Under the pieces are notes generated by a model that worked only from the letters and a program-made list of their open reading frames with translations, was not told where the DNA came from and searched no databases. Positions 1 through 12,506 of a DNA stretch of 64,000 nt are shown one piece after another. Numbering within the stretch: the first letter of the stretch is position 1; the number at the start of each line of letters is the position of its first letter. Made by a program: the position numbers and the translations under genes. The stretch covers positions 42,765,442-42,829,441 of the forward strand of contig NC_054082.1 in NCBI RefSeq assembly GCF_017562075.2. The letters are read 5' to 3'. Source of the stretch: Anopheles merus (taxonomy: Eukaryota; Arthropoda; Insecta; Diptera; Culicidae).

Positions 1-680
1 GAGTATGGAAATAGATCTTGGCATCGATTTGATAAATAGTATTAAAAGCACTGTGATTTATTTCTATTTTATCGAAAGCGAAACTGGGTTACTTTCTAAA
101 AATAAAGTACTTCATTTATACTCGACTATCGATCACCTGCAGCCGATACACTATAGAGTGAATTATGGCTTTCTTCGTCCGCTTGGTATTATCTTTGTGT
201 CGAAGAATTCATTCCAATTCAGGTTACACTCCGACTGGCCCAGATTGTTACGCAAGGGTAGTGCGAAAAGGATCGGCTTGTGACGTGGGCTCGTCGAGCG
301 TACGTGCTCCTCGGGTTGGCACGATGCGCGGTTTGTCTGGCGTGTGCTCTGGCGGCATTGGGTGCGTGCCGTGCATTATGCCGCCTCGAAAGCAACCACC
401 GACCTCTGTGGGTGGTGCGGGAACGAGTCCGGCCGGTGCCGGATGGCACGGTGAATGTGGCACCCCCAATGTGGCCACACGCACTGAACTCGACCTTCAA
501 GGCAACAAACACAAATGCCGATCGTTCGACGAAGATTCACTGACCTTTAGTAGGAGGAGGAGGAGTGGTTTTAGGATTTACTTAGTAAAGGCATCGATTC
601 GAGTGTTGTGTGTTGGCAGTCTCATTAATGGCAGTATCATGTTTTTTTGCATTTGTTTTCCTTCCCGCACGAACGATCAG

Positions 681-1096
681 CTTCGAAGAATCAACTAGCA
701 GCGAATCAGCTACACCTGCGCCAAAGACCCAACATTACACCAGCTGGCGTAGTTCAACGACTCCTCCAACCGGAGGCACCAGTACCGTCACCACAGTTAG
801 TAGCGGCTGTAGTGGTAGCAGCGCTCCCGCCACAACCACAACAACCGGCAGCATCAACAGTGCGTTGGTGAGCGGGCAAAGAACAGGTGAAAACCGAATC
901 CACCCGGAGGAAGATCAGCCAAACGGCAACAACGGAATGGGCACTGAAACGATACTGCTGCCGAGTGGTGGAGCTGTTGGCGTTCATCAACAACAACAAC
1001 GACGACAGCAACACAGTTCGGCAACCACCACCAACTCAGCACCACCACAATCGTATCTTATCGATGAGGAGACTGCATTTGGCGACAAACTGAAGG
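681..1096 (+). CDS. Duplicate of exon C of the R3HCC1-like gene
   Basis: This 416-nt exon has a pyrimidine-rich acceptor ending at 680 and a GTAAGT donor at 1097. It is the same as 47733-48148. It encodes a low-complexity Ser/Thr/Pro/Gln-rich segment. The phase is 2 in and 1 out, as the gene requires. If the block is an assembly duplicate, this is not a separate exon. If it is real, it lacks its neighbours inside the window and is orphaned more than 40 kb upstream of the rest of the gene. Confidence 0.55.
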
Positions 1097-4000
1097 GTAA
1101 GTTGAATTGAACTTTCTTTGCTGCCTATCTGTTTATGTTGTGATACAGTTTTACATTAGAAAAGTGTGACAAATTATGACTTTTAAAAATAAATTCATGT
1201 GAATGTAGCTTTTATCTCAGTGATACAGTTCTTACAATGAAAGTAATACGATGGAAATTAGCGCAGAAGCATAGATAACTTCGGAGTGAGAGAACTAATG
1301 ATCTAAATGTGGAAAATTGTAGAATATTCATTTTTTAAATAATTTCTCTACCTTTTCTTTGTCATTTTTCTACTGCTTACATGCTATATCCCTCTACTAT
1401 TAGTCTAATATCGCTCTACTATACCTTTCGTTTGCAATTCTGTTACGTTGTGTTGGTTTTGCATTATTCTTCTTGGTCAGTGTCGGTCTCGCCTTAATTT
1501 CCGTCTCACGCTCTGCCAAATTGCTGCTACTTTCGCTTTCGTTCGAGATTCGTTTGAGTATTGTTTTTTTTGTGTCGGTGTGCAATTTTGGTTACTAAAC
1601 TGCTGTCGATTAATCAGTCCGGTTGCGTGCTTTACGGTGGAAAACTATCGGCCTTTGCTCATTGTTATTGCGCATAGCTTTTCTTATACTTTGCTTCGGG
1701 AGGTCTTGCTCAGCAGTAGGTCCTGTTATGCAACGTGAAATGGAATGTGGTGGCGATTGGCAAAAGGTGCTGTTGCTGTTCGATAACGTGTCTTTGCAGT
1801 GATCTCGTTGAAAGATGCAACAATTTGAGGGAAATTGCAAAAAAAAATACACGTACTTATTTTAGAGCAATACTGGATATTTTGGAAAATAGATATTGGA
1901 TACATATTCAACTAATTTTAATTGTTTATTTGTGCATTGGGCTATCCGGATATTATCTTTAATACCTGTCTGCTAGCTGTATAAGTAGGGGGGGAAATTC
2001 CCGCCAGCGGCTGTTATCTGATCAAGTAATCATCAAGCAAACATCAACTAATCAAGATAACAAATTCGGATACATTGAGTTGCCTTTCGCTCCTACGGGA
2101 ACTCAAGACGCAATGTTTTCAAACGACTGCCCCTCCCCCTCTTTCCACCCATTTCAAACCTCCCCAGCATCTTACGTGCGAACGGATGGTGTTGCAGCTG
2201 CTGCACGAAAGGTGATCACATTACTTCACGCGATCACGGCACGATCACTTTTTCCGTCGGCCGGCCGATCGGCGTCGCCATGCAAAGTGGGCCACACTTC
2301 ACACATGGGTCCACAGAGCGCAGCATCGCATTACGTGCGGCCGAAATAGTAGGGGAAGGGTTGAAACTTATTACGAAATATGGTTACCACGCTGCTGCAT
2401 CGGCCGGGCGGCGCTGCGGTGGTGCTGCACGGTAAGCTGCTTATGCGCGCCGCGGTCTGACCCATTGGCATAGCGTAGCGTTGGACGTCAACCGGTAGAA
2501 AGCAAAAGCGTGGCAATGCTGCAAACCGCATCGTTTGCACCCCTGCACCTACCCTAACAATGTGGCGTAACAGTTTGAGTCCTTGTACCTCAGTAGTTGC
2601 AGTTTGCAGCAAAGTCGCTTACGCTTGCTCGATCGTACCTCGCCGTACTCTTGTCCCGCGCTCTTGTGTGTGTGTGTGTGTGAGGTGCGAAAGGTATGCT
2701 GCAGTGGTTTGGATTATCAGTGGATTATTCAATCGCCTTATGAGCTTTTTTGGCTTTTTAAATGCTCCTAATGCAAACATTCCTTTCCTTTAACGAGTAA
2801 AATCTCGCATAACGAGCCCCATATTCTCCATGTTCGGGATACATTTTTTTAGAGCACATCTAAAATCAAGATCAGGATCGGTATACATTGAGCATTTCTT
2901 TACATTTGATTATCGCTCAGGCAACGAGACGTTCGATACTAAGCATCGTGTAATATAAATCTATTACCAGGATGTGTCGTATAATAGTGTGAGGCTAGAA
3001 TGTGGGGTATATTTGCGAATGTGTCTTGTGAACTTTACTTGATCTACTTGCTGAAGAAGGCAAAAGATTGCCCTGTCCCTGTCAATTGCTAATTGCTGTC
3101 AGTTTTTTTTTGTAGAGACTTTGAGCCCATTGCCCTCATTTGCCTCTTTTAATCGTTTGAATAATTCTAAAAATTAAAATCTAGCATTCTTCTTTGCTTG
3201 ATTTGTGGCTTGATTGCTGTCAGTTGGAGGAGCATCGTACGACTGTGTTGTAGATATTATGCAAAGTAATGTATCGAAATCTTAAACACCTCATTCATGG
3301 TGAAGAATAATAAACCACGAAAAATTAGCAATTAAATACCGAACAGCGCAACACAAACTCTTATTACACACAAACAAAATAGATCGAACAGCAACGAATG
3401 CTTTTGGGAATATTAAAGAAATATTCATCGACAATCGACTACTTTTTAAATAATTTGTAATTTTTAGCAGTATAGTGACTAGTATAGTGAAATAGTGAAC
3501 ATACATATTTCCCCCCCGATGATAATAATGGTATTTTTTCGTATTTGCCTTTTTTATCACCATATTAGCGAGGCAACCAATTATTTCACTTTCATTCAAA
3601 TTATATAGGGAAATGCCTCCCATATAGCGAGTTTTTCGTATGACGAGTGACGTCACTGGAACGGATTAACCTTATAAGGGTTCTCCTGTGTATTTTTTAG
3701 TTTGAGATGCTTGTTTTCTTCTTCAACTGTTTGACTATTTAGTTTTAGCACGCAACAATTAAAAAAACGAGTCTTCTGTTATTCTGAGCTTAAATTGTAG
3801 AAAATAAATTCTTAATAAGTGACGTGTTGATAAAAGGACTGTTGTAGAAGTTAAGATATTCTTTTTCATACTTTTTCTAAAGAAGTGACATTTTAATCGA
3901 TCTACTTGAAAAGCATAAATAACCGTCGTCGGATGTTATGTTGCTTCAACACCCCTGCATATTGCTCTCGCACACCAACGCATCGTGCAAAAATTCGTAC

Positions 4001-5255
4001 GGACGGTAAAAAACACACCAACTCACGCTTTTTGCACCCTCGGAATCACCACCCTATATCATGCAGTGGTGTGCGTGTACAGACGCTCTCGTTAGGAAGG
4101 GGTAGCAGCAGCAGCAGCAGCAGCATACCCCCTCGACCGCAGACAGGCAACGGCAGCAGCAACAGCACAATCATCCCACCCCTGTGTGCTGTGGTGTCCG
4201 TGAATGGAGGAGCTTCACAGGCGAAACAGTCAGTCAGTCAGTGAGTCTGTCGTCGTCGTGAAGCTTGTTGTGTGCGCCCGTTTGTCGTCGGTTGCTGGAG
4301 CGCCGCACTGTACGTGCCGTGAAAGGGAAAGGGAACACCGCTACGGCACAGAACAGCTTGGCCAATTCGTTGCGGGCCAGTTCGCGTTTGCCCGTTGCTG
4401 GTGTTTCGGTTGTGTGTGGTGCGTGCGTTGTTCGCGTTCGGCTCACCTTCCTCCCCTCTGCTCTAGCAGTAGCGTATTACGAGTACGAGTGCGACCTTTT
4501 CAACCTTCTCGCTGGCTCGAGGGCTGTGCAAAGCGTTTTTAATACAGTGGTAGGATGCCTGGTGATTAGTGCAAATAAATGAGTTTTTAGAAGTTTGCTA
4601 AAGGTGAAAATAGATATCGTTGCTATGTGTATGTGCTTCACTGAAATGGGTTGCAAAGGTGATTTGTGTGTGTGTGTGAAAAAGAACAGTGGAAAAAATC
4701 TACCCCTATGCTGCTATTGGTATTGGTGCAGCAGCAGCAGTAAGGGCTACCCAGCGTGTGTGTATGTATGTGTGGTGCTTCCGGCAGATGACAGAACGTG
4801 TGCGTACGCTTCTGCGCAGTGTGCGCACGGCTCGTGGAAGAAGCTCTGGCACCGGTTGTAAGAAGAAGGAAACAAAAAGTTGGAATTATTGTACGCGCTA
4901 TTGTGAAGTTTGATTCATTCAAGGGTCGCTGTTTGTTTACAAACAGCAGTAATAGGGTTTTTTGTTTGTTGTGACTGAAGGGTAGTCGCAAAACGTTTCC
5001 ATTTTGTGAAGTGAATATTTGGAAAAATATAACCCATTTAATGTTCAACTCAAGAGTTGTCTGGGCATAGAAGAAGCGGATTGAAGATTTAGGAAATCAG
5101 ACTTTTAGTTTTTTTAAAACTCAATACTGAAACAAACATTTACAAACCAATTGTATGCCACACACTTACTTATACAGTTAGATTTTCGCTCTGCTGTTCC
5201 CTGCTTCCACATGACGGCGGGTAATATTTAGCACGCCACTACACAAAACACACCG
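1097..5255 (+). other. Intronic sequence, first copy
   Basis: No coding exon is supported here. Short open frames correspond to shadows also present in the second copy. It contains a GT-rich microsatellite near 2668 and, near 4215-4555, a copy of the CAGT-repeat and UTR-like stretch described at 51256-51575. At that stretch the donor-like motif reads GTAGGA instead of GTAAGG. Confidence 0.6.
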
Positions 5256-5355
5256 NNNNNNNNNNNNNNNNNNNNNNNNNNNNNNNNNNNNNNNNNNNNN
5301 NNNNNNNNNNNNNNNNNNNNNNNNNNNNNNNNNNNNNNNNNNNNNNNNNNNNNNN
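5256..5355. other. Assembly gap of 100 N
   Basis: Exactly 100 unknown bases, the conventional size for a scaffold gap of unknown length. The left flank is the end of the duplicated block. The right flank (5356 onward) does not match the continuation of the second copy after 52288. Confidence 0.99.
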
Positions 5356-5775
5356 AGACCGGCATGGTTCCTGTTCTGAAGATAGCACAGGGGCTCGTGG
5401 ATTCAGAAGGCACGTACGAGATAACAGTATCACGGCAGGTGCATCCAATTGATGACCGATGCTGAAGTCTGCAGTTGATGGTCAGATAATAACCCAGGTA
5501 ACCACTATATACTTCGAGGTCGGCTTAAAATCTGGTAAGGCTATATACGACTACGGAGTCTGTTAAGGAAAATTGGTTCAAGACTTTGCTATTTTATATC
5601 ATTTTCACATTTCGTGAAGCAAATTATCCAAGTATCCTATAATTTGTAGTGAAGGCCCAATTTGTCTATGTGTTGGCGCGTAAAGTAAACGTTTGATCTG
5701 TACGGGAAATTTCCTTCTATTTTTGGACCAGAAAGATAAAAAGGTATGTTAATGCTTCCATGTGTTTCCTTTTCA
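5356..5775. other. Unassigned sequence after the gap
   Basis: No coding region, RNA gene or repeat could be recognised in these 420 bases. Confidence 0.5.
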
Positions 5776-6014
5776 CAGGGTTTCCCACGATTTATTGGTC
5801 AGTTCCCATGATTTTTTGGTGCATTCCCTCGATTTTTGATGGTATCCCATAGATTTTTGGTTCGTTCCCATTTGTTATTGGTATTTTCCTATTGGATATC
5901 AATACAGTTGGAACAAAAGATTCTAGGAAACGGCAAAAAAATCGAGGGAACGCACAAAAAAAAATGGTAGCCTACCAAAATTGATGGGAACCAACCAATA
6001 AATTGTAAACCCTG
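5776..6014. mobile_element. Foldback-type MITE with internal degenerate tandem repeats
   Basis: The left end (CAGGGTTT, then ATTTATTGGT) is the inverted complement of the right end (ACCAATAAATTGTAAACCCTG without its first A). The arms pair imperfectly over most of their length. The left arm is built of about four degenerate units of roughly 22 bp that share TTCCCATGATTTTTGGT-like sequence. No coding capacity is present. The CAGGG ends recall hAT elements, but no 8-bp target duplication is visible. Confidence 0.75.
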
Positions 6015-6276
6015 CATAATATAACGTGTATCTATGAAAAAAAAAAACGATAGAATTTATCATTTCAGCTCTCAAACATGGTAGGAAGAAGACGTCCCAC
6101 ATCGGAAAGCCGTACCACCGTGGTCAGAACCGTAAATCAGTTTTTTAATATTGAACAGTGCCATTCCCATAGTGCTCCCCTTGCTCTTGTACGGTACCCC
6201 CTGCTGGACGGTACACTAACGAAAACTGGACTTTATTGTTTACGATTGTCCACCTGGCGGTAAACAAAGTTCTATT
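6015..6276. other. Unassigned sequence before the first gypsy element
   Basis: No gene or repeat is recognised. A short + strand open frame (6078-6263) has no recognisable similarity. Confidence 0.4.
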
Positions 6277-6556
6277 TGTTATGGGCCAACCTGATGGTCC
6301 CATAGATCGCTACCGAGGACACTCATTGAAGTGTGTGTGCGATCTATCGGGAGGTCAGCGAACGCGCGCTCGGCACGATGCGTGAGTGCCGATCGGAGAG
6401 AAAGATATGGCGCGCGCTTGAGAAAGGTCGTGGAACAAAGTGGTAGCAAATCGTTTACGAGTAAATATAAATAACTAGGACTTTCCGACACATCGTTTTA
6501 AAGGAAGTAACGCGTTAACGTTCTTAGCATTCTTCGACGAGTAGAAAACACAATAA
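6277..6556 (+). repeat. 5' LTR of the first gypsy element
   Basis: It begins TGTTATGG and aligns with 12532-12823 over its length. It lacks about 13 bases near 6328 that the 3' LTR has. The 3' edge is approximate, placed at the last alignable bases. Confidence 0.85.
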
Positions 6557-6665
6557 GACTTTTTCAGTGCAGTGCAGTTAGTACGAAAGGCATTGTTAAA
6601 GTGTTCGCGTGTGAAGTGCATCCTTTAGCGGAAAAGAGAGGCAATTTCATCGCAGCGGCATTCAA

Positions 6666-7907
6666 ATGTTTAATCCCGAAGGCGATGCCGAGATTGAAGA
6701 GCAGCGACGTTTGTCTCTGAACGGTGCAAGGGCTATGTTCCCGGGCTTTGTTCAGCCAACGCAAAATGCACCGATGCAACCAGCACAACCGCCATCGCAA
6801 TCGCAATCCCGCCATCCCTTGCTTCATCGACACAAGCAGGACTGGTCATAAACGGTTCTGAAACGGGAATGTTTTTGCAAATGCTGAATCTTATGCAGCA
6901 GCAAATGCAGCAGAGCAGCAACACAGCTATCTCAGCAGCAACAAATGATAGCACACATGATGCAGCAAACACCACACACGACAGCGCAGCCCCAACAACA
7001 AGCCCAGCAGGCTCAACAGTATGCACAGCAGCCCGCAGCACCAAGGAATCCAGAGTTGATTATGAATGCTTTGGCAGGAAGCATCAAGGAATTTCGGTTC
7101 GAGCAGAATCCGGCGTGACGTTCCCTGCATGGTATGCACGTTACGAGGATTTGTTCGTGCAAGACGCCTCCCGACTAGAGGATTCAGCGAAATTGCGGCT
7201 GCTCATTCGCAAATTGGGCACAGCGGAACACGCGCGGTACTGCAACTTTATCCTTCCTCGCGTTCCCCGCGACCTCACGTTCGATGATACAGTTAGCAAA
7301 CTAAAAGCCCTATTTGGAAGCGCGGAGTCCCTGCTTAGCAAGCGATACAAGTGTTTGCAAATTATGAAAGGCGCATAACGAAGACTTGATGACATTCGCA
7401 TGTCGGGTTAATCGCGCTTGTGTTGATTTCCAATTCAGCGCTATGACCGAGGAGCAGTTCAAATGCTTAATGCTTGTTTGTGGTTTGAAAGAGGAAGCAG
7501 ATACTGAAATCCGCACACGGCTTCTTGCTCGCATCGAAGACAAGGCAGACCTCACGCTGGAGCAGCTTTCTGCCGAAGCTCAGCGCATCACAAGCTTGAA
7601 GGTGGACAGCGCGATGATAGCCACCGAGGGAAACGAGCGAGTTTTCGCTATGCGCGGTGACTACAAGCAACGGTACGCGCAGCAGACACAACGCAGCTTC
7701 AGCAACCAGCAACATCCTCGGCAAGCAGACCGAAGCGCACCAGCAGCGAAACCACCGGGTCCATGCTGGTTATGCGGCGATCATCATTGGATACGAGATT
7801 GTTCGTACCGGTCGCATAAGTGCGAGGATTGTGGCAAGTATGGGCACCGCGAAGGGCATTGTAACACTGCAGGGCGAAAGAAAAGAAAAAATAATTTCTA
7901 CAAGCGC
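6666..7907 (+). pseudogene. gag: Broken gypsy gag
   Basis: The reading starts at ATG 6666 (MFNPEGDAEIEEQRR), shifts frame in the Gln-rich region near 6850-7060, is readable at 7100-7375 (FPAWYARYEDLF), then shifts again near 7375. The capsid-like part resembles the gag of the tandem array at 17935 and 19792. Two zinc knuckles close it: CWLCGDHHWIRDC and CEDCGKYGHREGHC. This would be the structural nucleocapsid polyprotein; as it stands it cannot be translated through. Confidence 0.85.
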
Positions 7908-7969
7908 TCTTCAGTAGCGACAAGGGTAGTTTCCATTAATTTTTTTAGCGTACAACAAAACCGGAATAT

Positions 7970-8260
7970 GTGACTATCCACATTGGGCAGAAATCGGCCA
8001 GGTTACAGCTCGACACTGGCTCGGACATTACGATGATAGGACGAAAGACCTGGAAACAGCTCGGCTTGCCAACTCTATCTCCAGCGCAACTGCACGTTAA
8101 AACGGCAACTGGTGCACACATTCAGCTGAATGGCGAATTTGAAGCAAATATTACGATTAACGGAAGGACTGAAACGGCGATAATAAGAGTTATTCCGTCA
8201 GATTTGCAGCTATTAGGAGCCGATCTTATCGATATTTTTCGCTTGCAGCCATGCCGATGA
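7970..8260 (+). pseudogene. Gypsy aspartic protease remnant
   Basis: A 96-codon frame carries LQLDTGSDITMIG with the retropepsin DTGS active site, and a downstream LLGADLIDIF that corresponds to the flap-distal hydrophobic-Gly motif. It directly follows gag in a shifted frame and lacks its own supported start. It would process the Gag-Pol polyprotein. Confidence 0.8.
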
Positions 8261-8339
8261 ACCAGTTTTGCAACAGAATAGAGAGCGATTCTGCAAAATG
8301 GAGAAGCGATTTCCAGCTGTTTTCCACGGTACAGGTTAT

Positions 8340-9563
8340 GCACAAAGGCCAACATAAAGCTGCAATTGAAGGAAATGTCCGTCCTATTTTCTGTCCGAAG
8401 CGTCCCGTAGCTTACGCTATGCAGGCAACAGTCGAGAAAGAGCTAGACAGGCTATAAGCATTCAAAGTCATTACGCCAGTTGACTATTCCGAGTGGGCTG
8501 CGCCGATTGTCGTCATTAGAAAGGGGAACGGTAGTATTCGCATTTGCGGAGATTACTCCACCGGACTGAATTCGGCTCTTCGGTCATACGAATACCCGTT
8601 ACCGCTCCCAGACGATATTTTCGCTAAGCTAGCCCAATGCAGATTCTTTAGCAAAATCGACCTTTCAGACGCCTTTTTACAGGTCGAAATTGATGCAGAT
8701 ACCGACCCTTGCTACCATAAACACACATCGCGGCTTATATTATTACAATTGCCTGCGCTCGGTATCAAAATAGCTCCTGCAGCATTCCAGCAGCTAATAG
8801 ACACCATGCTTGCAGGACTAAAAGGAACATCCGGATATATGGATGACGTAATCGTTGGTGGCAAAACGGAACGCGAGCACGATGAAATCTGCTAAATCTA
8901 TTCCGCCGAATACAGGAATTCGGATTCACTATCCGTGCAGACAAATGTGCGTTCAAAATGCAGCAGATAGAGTATCTGGGTTTCATCGTCGATAGTCGTG
9001 GCCTTAGACCAAACCCAGCAAAAATCGACATAATTTGGAAGCTGCCAACACCAACAAATATCACCGAGGTACGTTCATTCCTAGGCGCGATCAACTACTA
9101 TGCAAAGTTCGTTTCGAAAATGCGCGACCTACAATACCCGCTAGATATGCTATTGAAAGACGAGAGCAATTTTTATGGACTCGAGAATGTGATCAAGCCT
9201 TCAGCAAATTCAAGAAATTTCTCTCGTCCGATTTACTGCTGACACATTATGTCCCGAACGCCGAAAGTGTGGTATCTGCAGATGCATCATCAGTGGGACT
9301 TGGTGCAACAATTAGCCATAAATACGCCGATGGCTCGATAAAGGTTGTACAACATGCATCAAGGGCGCTAACGCAAGCCGAAACAAGGTACAGCCAAATA
9401 GACCGCGAAGGTCTTGCCATTATTTTTGCGGTCACTAAGTTCCACAAGATGCTGTATGGTCGTCATTTTTGCCTGCAGACAGACCACCGTCCACTAGTAA
9501 GAATCTTCGGCAGTAAAAAGGTATTCCGGTTTGCACGGCAAACAGACTGCAACGATTCGCACT
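8340..9563 (+). pseudogene. pol: Gypsy reverse transcriptase and RNase H remnant
   Basis: Fragments read in order: EWAAPIVVIRKGNGSIRICG (RT fingers), SKIDLSDAFLQVEID with the first catalytic Asp, GYMDDVIVGG near 8830 (the catalytic YMDD), YLGFIVDSRGLRPNP, and RSFLGAINYYAKFV. RNase H follows (SADASSVGLGATI, then RALTQAETRYSQIDREGLAI and LQTDHRPL). There are internal stops (for example TAA at 8456-8458) and frameshifts near 8890, 9150 and 9520. Confidence 0.88.
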
Positions 9564-9788
9564 GACCTTGCAGCTGTATGACTTCAGCATCGAATATGTT
9601 CCCACTACTAAGTTCGGTAACGCCAAAATACTATCGAGACTGATAAGGGAACATGCCAAACCGGAACCGGAGTACATCATAGCCAGCGCCGAACTCGAGG
9701 AGAATGTAAGTTTTGTAGCAACAAATTCTATTAATGCATTTCCTCTTAATTTTAGGACGTTGCGAGAGCTACAAACACTGACGCAGTC

Positions 9789-10490
9789 TTGAAGAAGGTT
9801 CACCAGTACGTCATGGAAGGTTGGCCTCGAAACCTGAGCTACGGTGCAGACCTGGCACGCTTTTTCAATCGAAGCAAAGCCCTTTCTTCGGTTCGAGGAT
9901 GCATTTTGCTCGGGGAGAGGGTAGTGATTCCTACCAGACTAGGCGAGAAATGTCTGAAGCAGCTACACGAAGGCCACACCGAAATGCAAAGGATGAAGGC
10001 ACTTGCCCGGAGTTATGTATACTGGCCAAGCTTGGATGAGGACATTTCCGAGTGCGTTAAGACCATGCCATGCATGTGCGGTAGCCGCAAAATCGGCTCC
10101 TCATGCGAAACCATTATCTTGGCCAGCCACTAACAGCCCTGGGAATGTTCACATCGATTATGCAAGGCCATTAACGGCGAATTTTATTTGGTGATAGTCG
10201 ACGCAAATACTAAATGGCCAGAGGTTATAAAGGCAAATTCAACATCGACCGCTGGAACAATTGCTATATTAAGAGACGTATTTGCTCGTTTTGGGTTCCC
10301 CATTACACTCGTGAGCGATAACGGGCCGCAGTTTTCGAGTACTGCATTTACCGATTACTGTTGTAGCAAAGGCATACAACATGTTACAAGCCCACCGTTT
10401 CATCCACAGTCGAATGGGCAAGCAGAACGTTTTGTCGACACCTTTAAAACGGTCGGTCAAAAAGATAGAAGAAGGTGGAGCGTCCCATAG
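9789..10490 (+). pseudogene. Gypsy integrase remnant
   Basis: An HHCC-type zinc region is readable (LHEGHTEMQRMKALARSYVYW, with His and Cys residues after it). The catalytic core follows, with VIVDANTKWPEV, VSDNGPQFSS and HPQSNGQAERFVDTFK supplying the D, D and E. Frames change near 10130 and 10470. Without the missing frames no integrase can be made. Confidence 0.85.
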
Positions 10491-10672
10491 AGAAGCTCTC
10501 GATATTTTCCTCCAAGCGTACCGATCAACGCCCAACGCCGCTCTCGAAAATCATCGCTCGCCTGCAGAGGCAATGTTTAATCAAAAAATAAGAACAGCGA
10601 TGGAACTGCTAAAGCTTCCGCCGACCACTGAAACGCGCCTGAGGAACATGGTGGGGGCTTCAAGAGTGGTGA

Positions 10673-11099
10673 TTGCGTTTGCGCGAAGTGATATTCGCGC
10701 AACTCTTGAAATGGGTTTCCGCACAGGTTGTTCGCATGATAGGGAATGTGATATATGAGGTTAAGACGGATGACGGCCGTATGGATTGCCGTCACGTAAA
10801 CCAGCTGCGGAAACGGGACACCGGCAGTTCAGAGCAGTCAACTAATCTCGCGGCTCGTACGCAATTGCCGCTAGATCTGCTCATCGAAGAGCCAAGAGAT
10901 GTCGTGCCAGTTGAGGACCCTACATTGATATCCTCACCGCTCCTACCATCATCATCCGACGAGGTCCGTGGTATGACCTCCACACCGCCGTTACCATCTC
11001 CACGACCAGTACCTGTCCAACGAAGAAGACGTCAGCAGCCGGTACAATCGCCACGCCGATCCAACAGGTCCAGACGATTCCCGCTTAGGCTTGATGGGT
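10673..11099 (+). pseudogene. C-terminal end of gypsy pol, cut by the Tc1 insertion
   Basis: The frame shows a chromodomain-free C-terminal integrase tail (IGNVIYEVKTDDGRMDCRHV) and then a proline- and arginine-rich end. The Tc1 element enters at a TA in the last codons, a few codons before the end of pol. Confidence 0.7.
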
Positions 11100-11100
11100 A

Positions 11101-12506
11101 ACTGGTGGACATAAAAATAGGAACTTTTTTCTGTGACCGAAAGACATAGTTCTTGTCAGAAATATTTGGTAGCCCTGAAAAGGACTGTTTAAGTGGTTGT
11201 TGGGAGGAGGTGTTGCGGTGTTCCACAGAGCGAAAACACATTCTAACGGTCAATGTGGTGACCGTTATTTGCTATCACTTCCTGACAGCGTTTGGCCATA
11301 TCGTCGATGAGCTTACGGCATTCGCTTTCGGTATGTTTTTCTACATAACCTCGCAGCGTGTCCATAGATCATCGGCTGAACGTGCAGGCTGGTTCTTAAG
11401 CTGACGCTTGAGAGTTGACCACAGATTTTCAATCGGGTTTAGGTCAGGACTCAACGCAGGCCACGGTAGAACTTGCACATCCTGGTTTGCCAAATAACAT
11501 TTAACTGTTCGCGATGTGTGCTTAGAGTCGTTATCATGCTGAAAGATGTAATGCTCTTCGTCTCCGAATTTTGTCGGGCGTATGGCAACATCTTACGACT
11601 AAGTATTTTTCTATACCCTTCCGAGTTCAGTGTCCCGTTGATACGGAACAAAGGACCCGGCCGTGCCAGGAGAAGCAACCCCACACCATAACGTGGCCGC
11701 CTCCGTGACTTCGGGTTTTTATCGTATTTTTCGGATGATACGCCTGATTAGGAAGGCGCCAGACGTATTTAATGCCGTCCGAACCATCCAGATTGATTCT
11801 GGACTCATCCGAAAAAGATTTTGCTCCACCAAAAGATGGATGCAGCTAAATGTTCTTCGGCAAACCGAATGCGCGCTTCTACGTGGTGCGGCAGCAGCTT
11901 ACGAACCTTCCGCGGTCTCCGGCACAGAACCCAGCGGCGTGTAAACGGCGAGACACCGTTTTCGCCGAAACTTGCAAACCAAGCTCCTGCTTGATTTGAG
12001 CGCAAGTTTTGAAAGGATCCGCCTTGATTATCTCAACAATCTGCGCGTCAACGTCGGCCGTTGTTTTTCGCGGACGACCTGTCGATTTACCCGTAGCCTC
12101 GCTACGAATGGCGTTGTCCACAAACGTCCGCGAACGGCCGAACGCCTTGCAGATTGTCTTGATTGGCACGTTCTCACGATAAAGCCCCTGAATGTGTTTT
12201 CGCTCCTCTGGTGTGCAGTGCTTTCCGCGACCCATGATGATTTTGTGGAATTTTTCAACAGCAACCTTTCACCTTGACCACTGATGGAAGAATGAAGCTC
12301 AACACGATTTGGCTCTCCTTTATACTGCCGCAAAACGCTGCCGGCACTCAAAACTCAGATAAGTAGCGCACCAAAAATGAGAGTATAAAAGGCAAAATTC
12401 GGCTATTGCAAATTCAGTACGCCTCGAACTGTTGGCGATGACACACCTAGTGCACGCAAAAAAAAAACACACAATTTTTTTTTTCCTATTTTTATGTCCA
12501 CCAGTG
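11101..12506 (-). mobile_element. Tc1-like DNA transposon nested in gypsy
   Basis: Inverted ends (CTGGTGGACATAAAAATAGG at 11102 and its complement ending near 12505) are flanked by TA on both sides, the standard Tc1/mariner target duplication. The length is 1.4 kb. The single gene lies on the minus strand. The host gypsy sequence continues directly on both sides, so the element inserted after gypsy. Confidence 0.92.
11243..12235 (-). pseudogene. Tc1 transposase, frameshifted
   Basis: Starts MGRGKHCTPEERKHIQGLY. An N-terminal helix-turn-helix pair follows (GRSRTFVDNAIR and CAQIKQELGLQVSAKTVSRR). The catalytic region shows SRINLDGSDG (first Asp), FQHDNDSKHTS (second Asp) and SPDLNPIENLW (final Glu, the DD34E spacing). 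The length of about 330 codons fits the family. Frameshifts near 11890 and in the middle of the catalytic domain mean the element cannot supply its own enzyme. Confidence 0.88.

Larger units (their letters stand above)
1..5255 (+). repeat. First copy of a 5.2-kb duplicated block
   Basis: This block aligns with 47053-52288 from its first base to its last. Differences are single substitutions and small indels, many in homopolymers. It carries a copy of exon C of the R3HCC1-like gene and the intron around it. It stops exactly where the run of N begins, and its left end lies outside the window. An uncollapsed haplotype or overlapping contig end explains this best; a recent true duplication is the alternative. 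Confidence 0.93.

Noticed and set aside
165..698. 177-codon frame left of the duplicated exon C
   Set aside because: It starts in the intron and is in another frame than the supported exon. It has no family motif and is repeated only because the whole block is.
5228..5448. Open frames running through the N gap
   Set aside because: They consist mostly of unknown bases.
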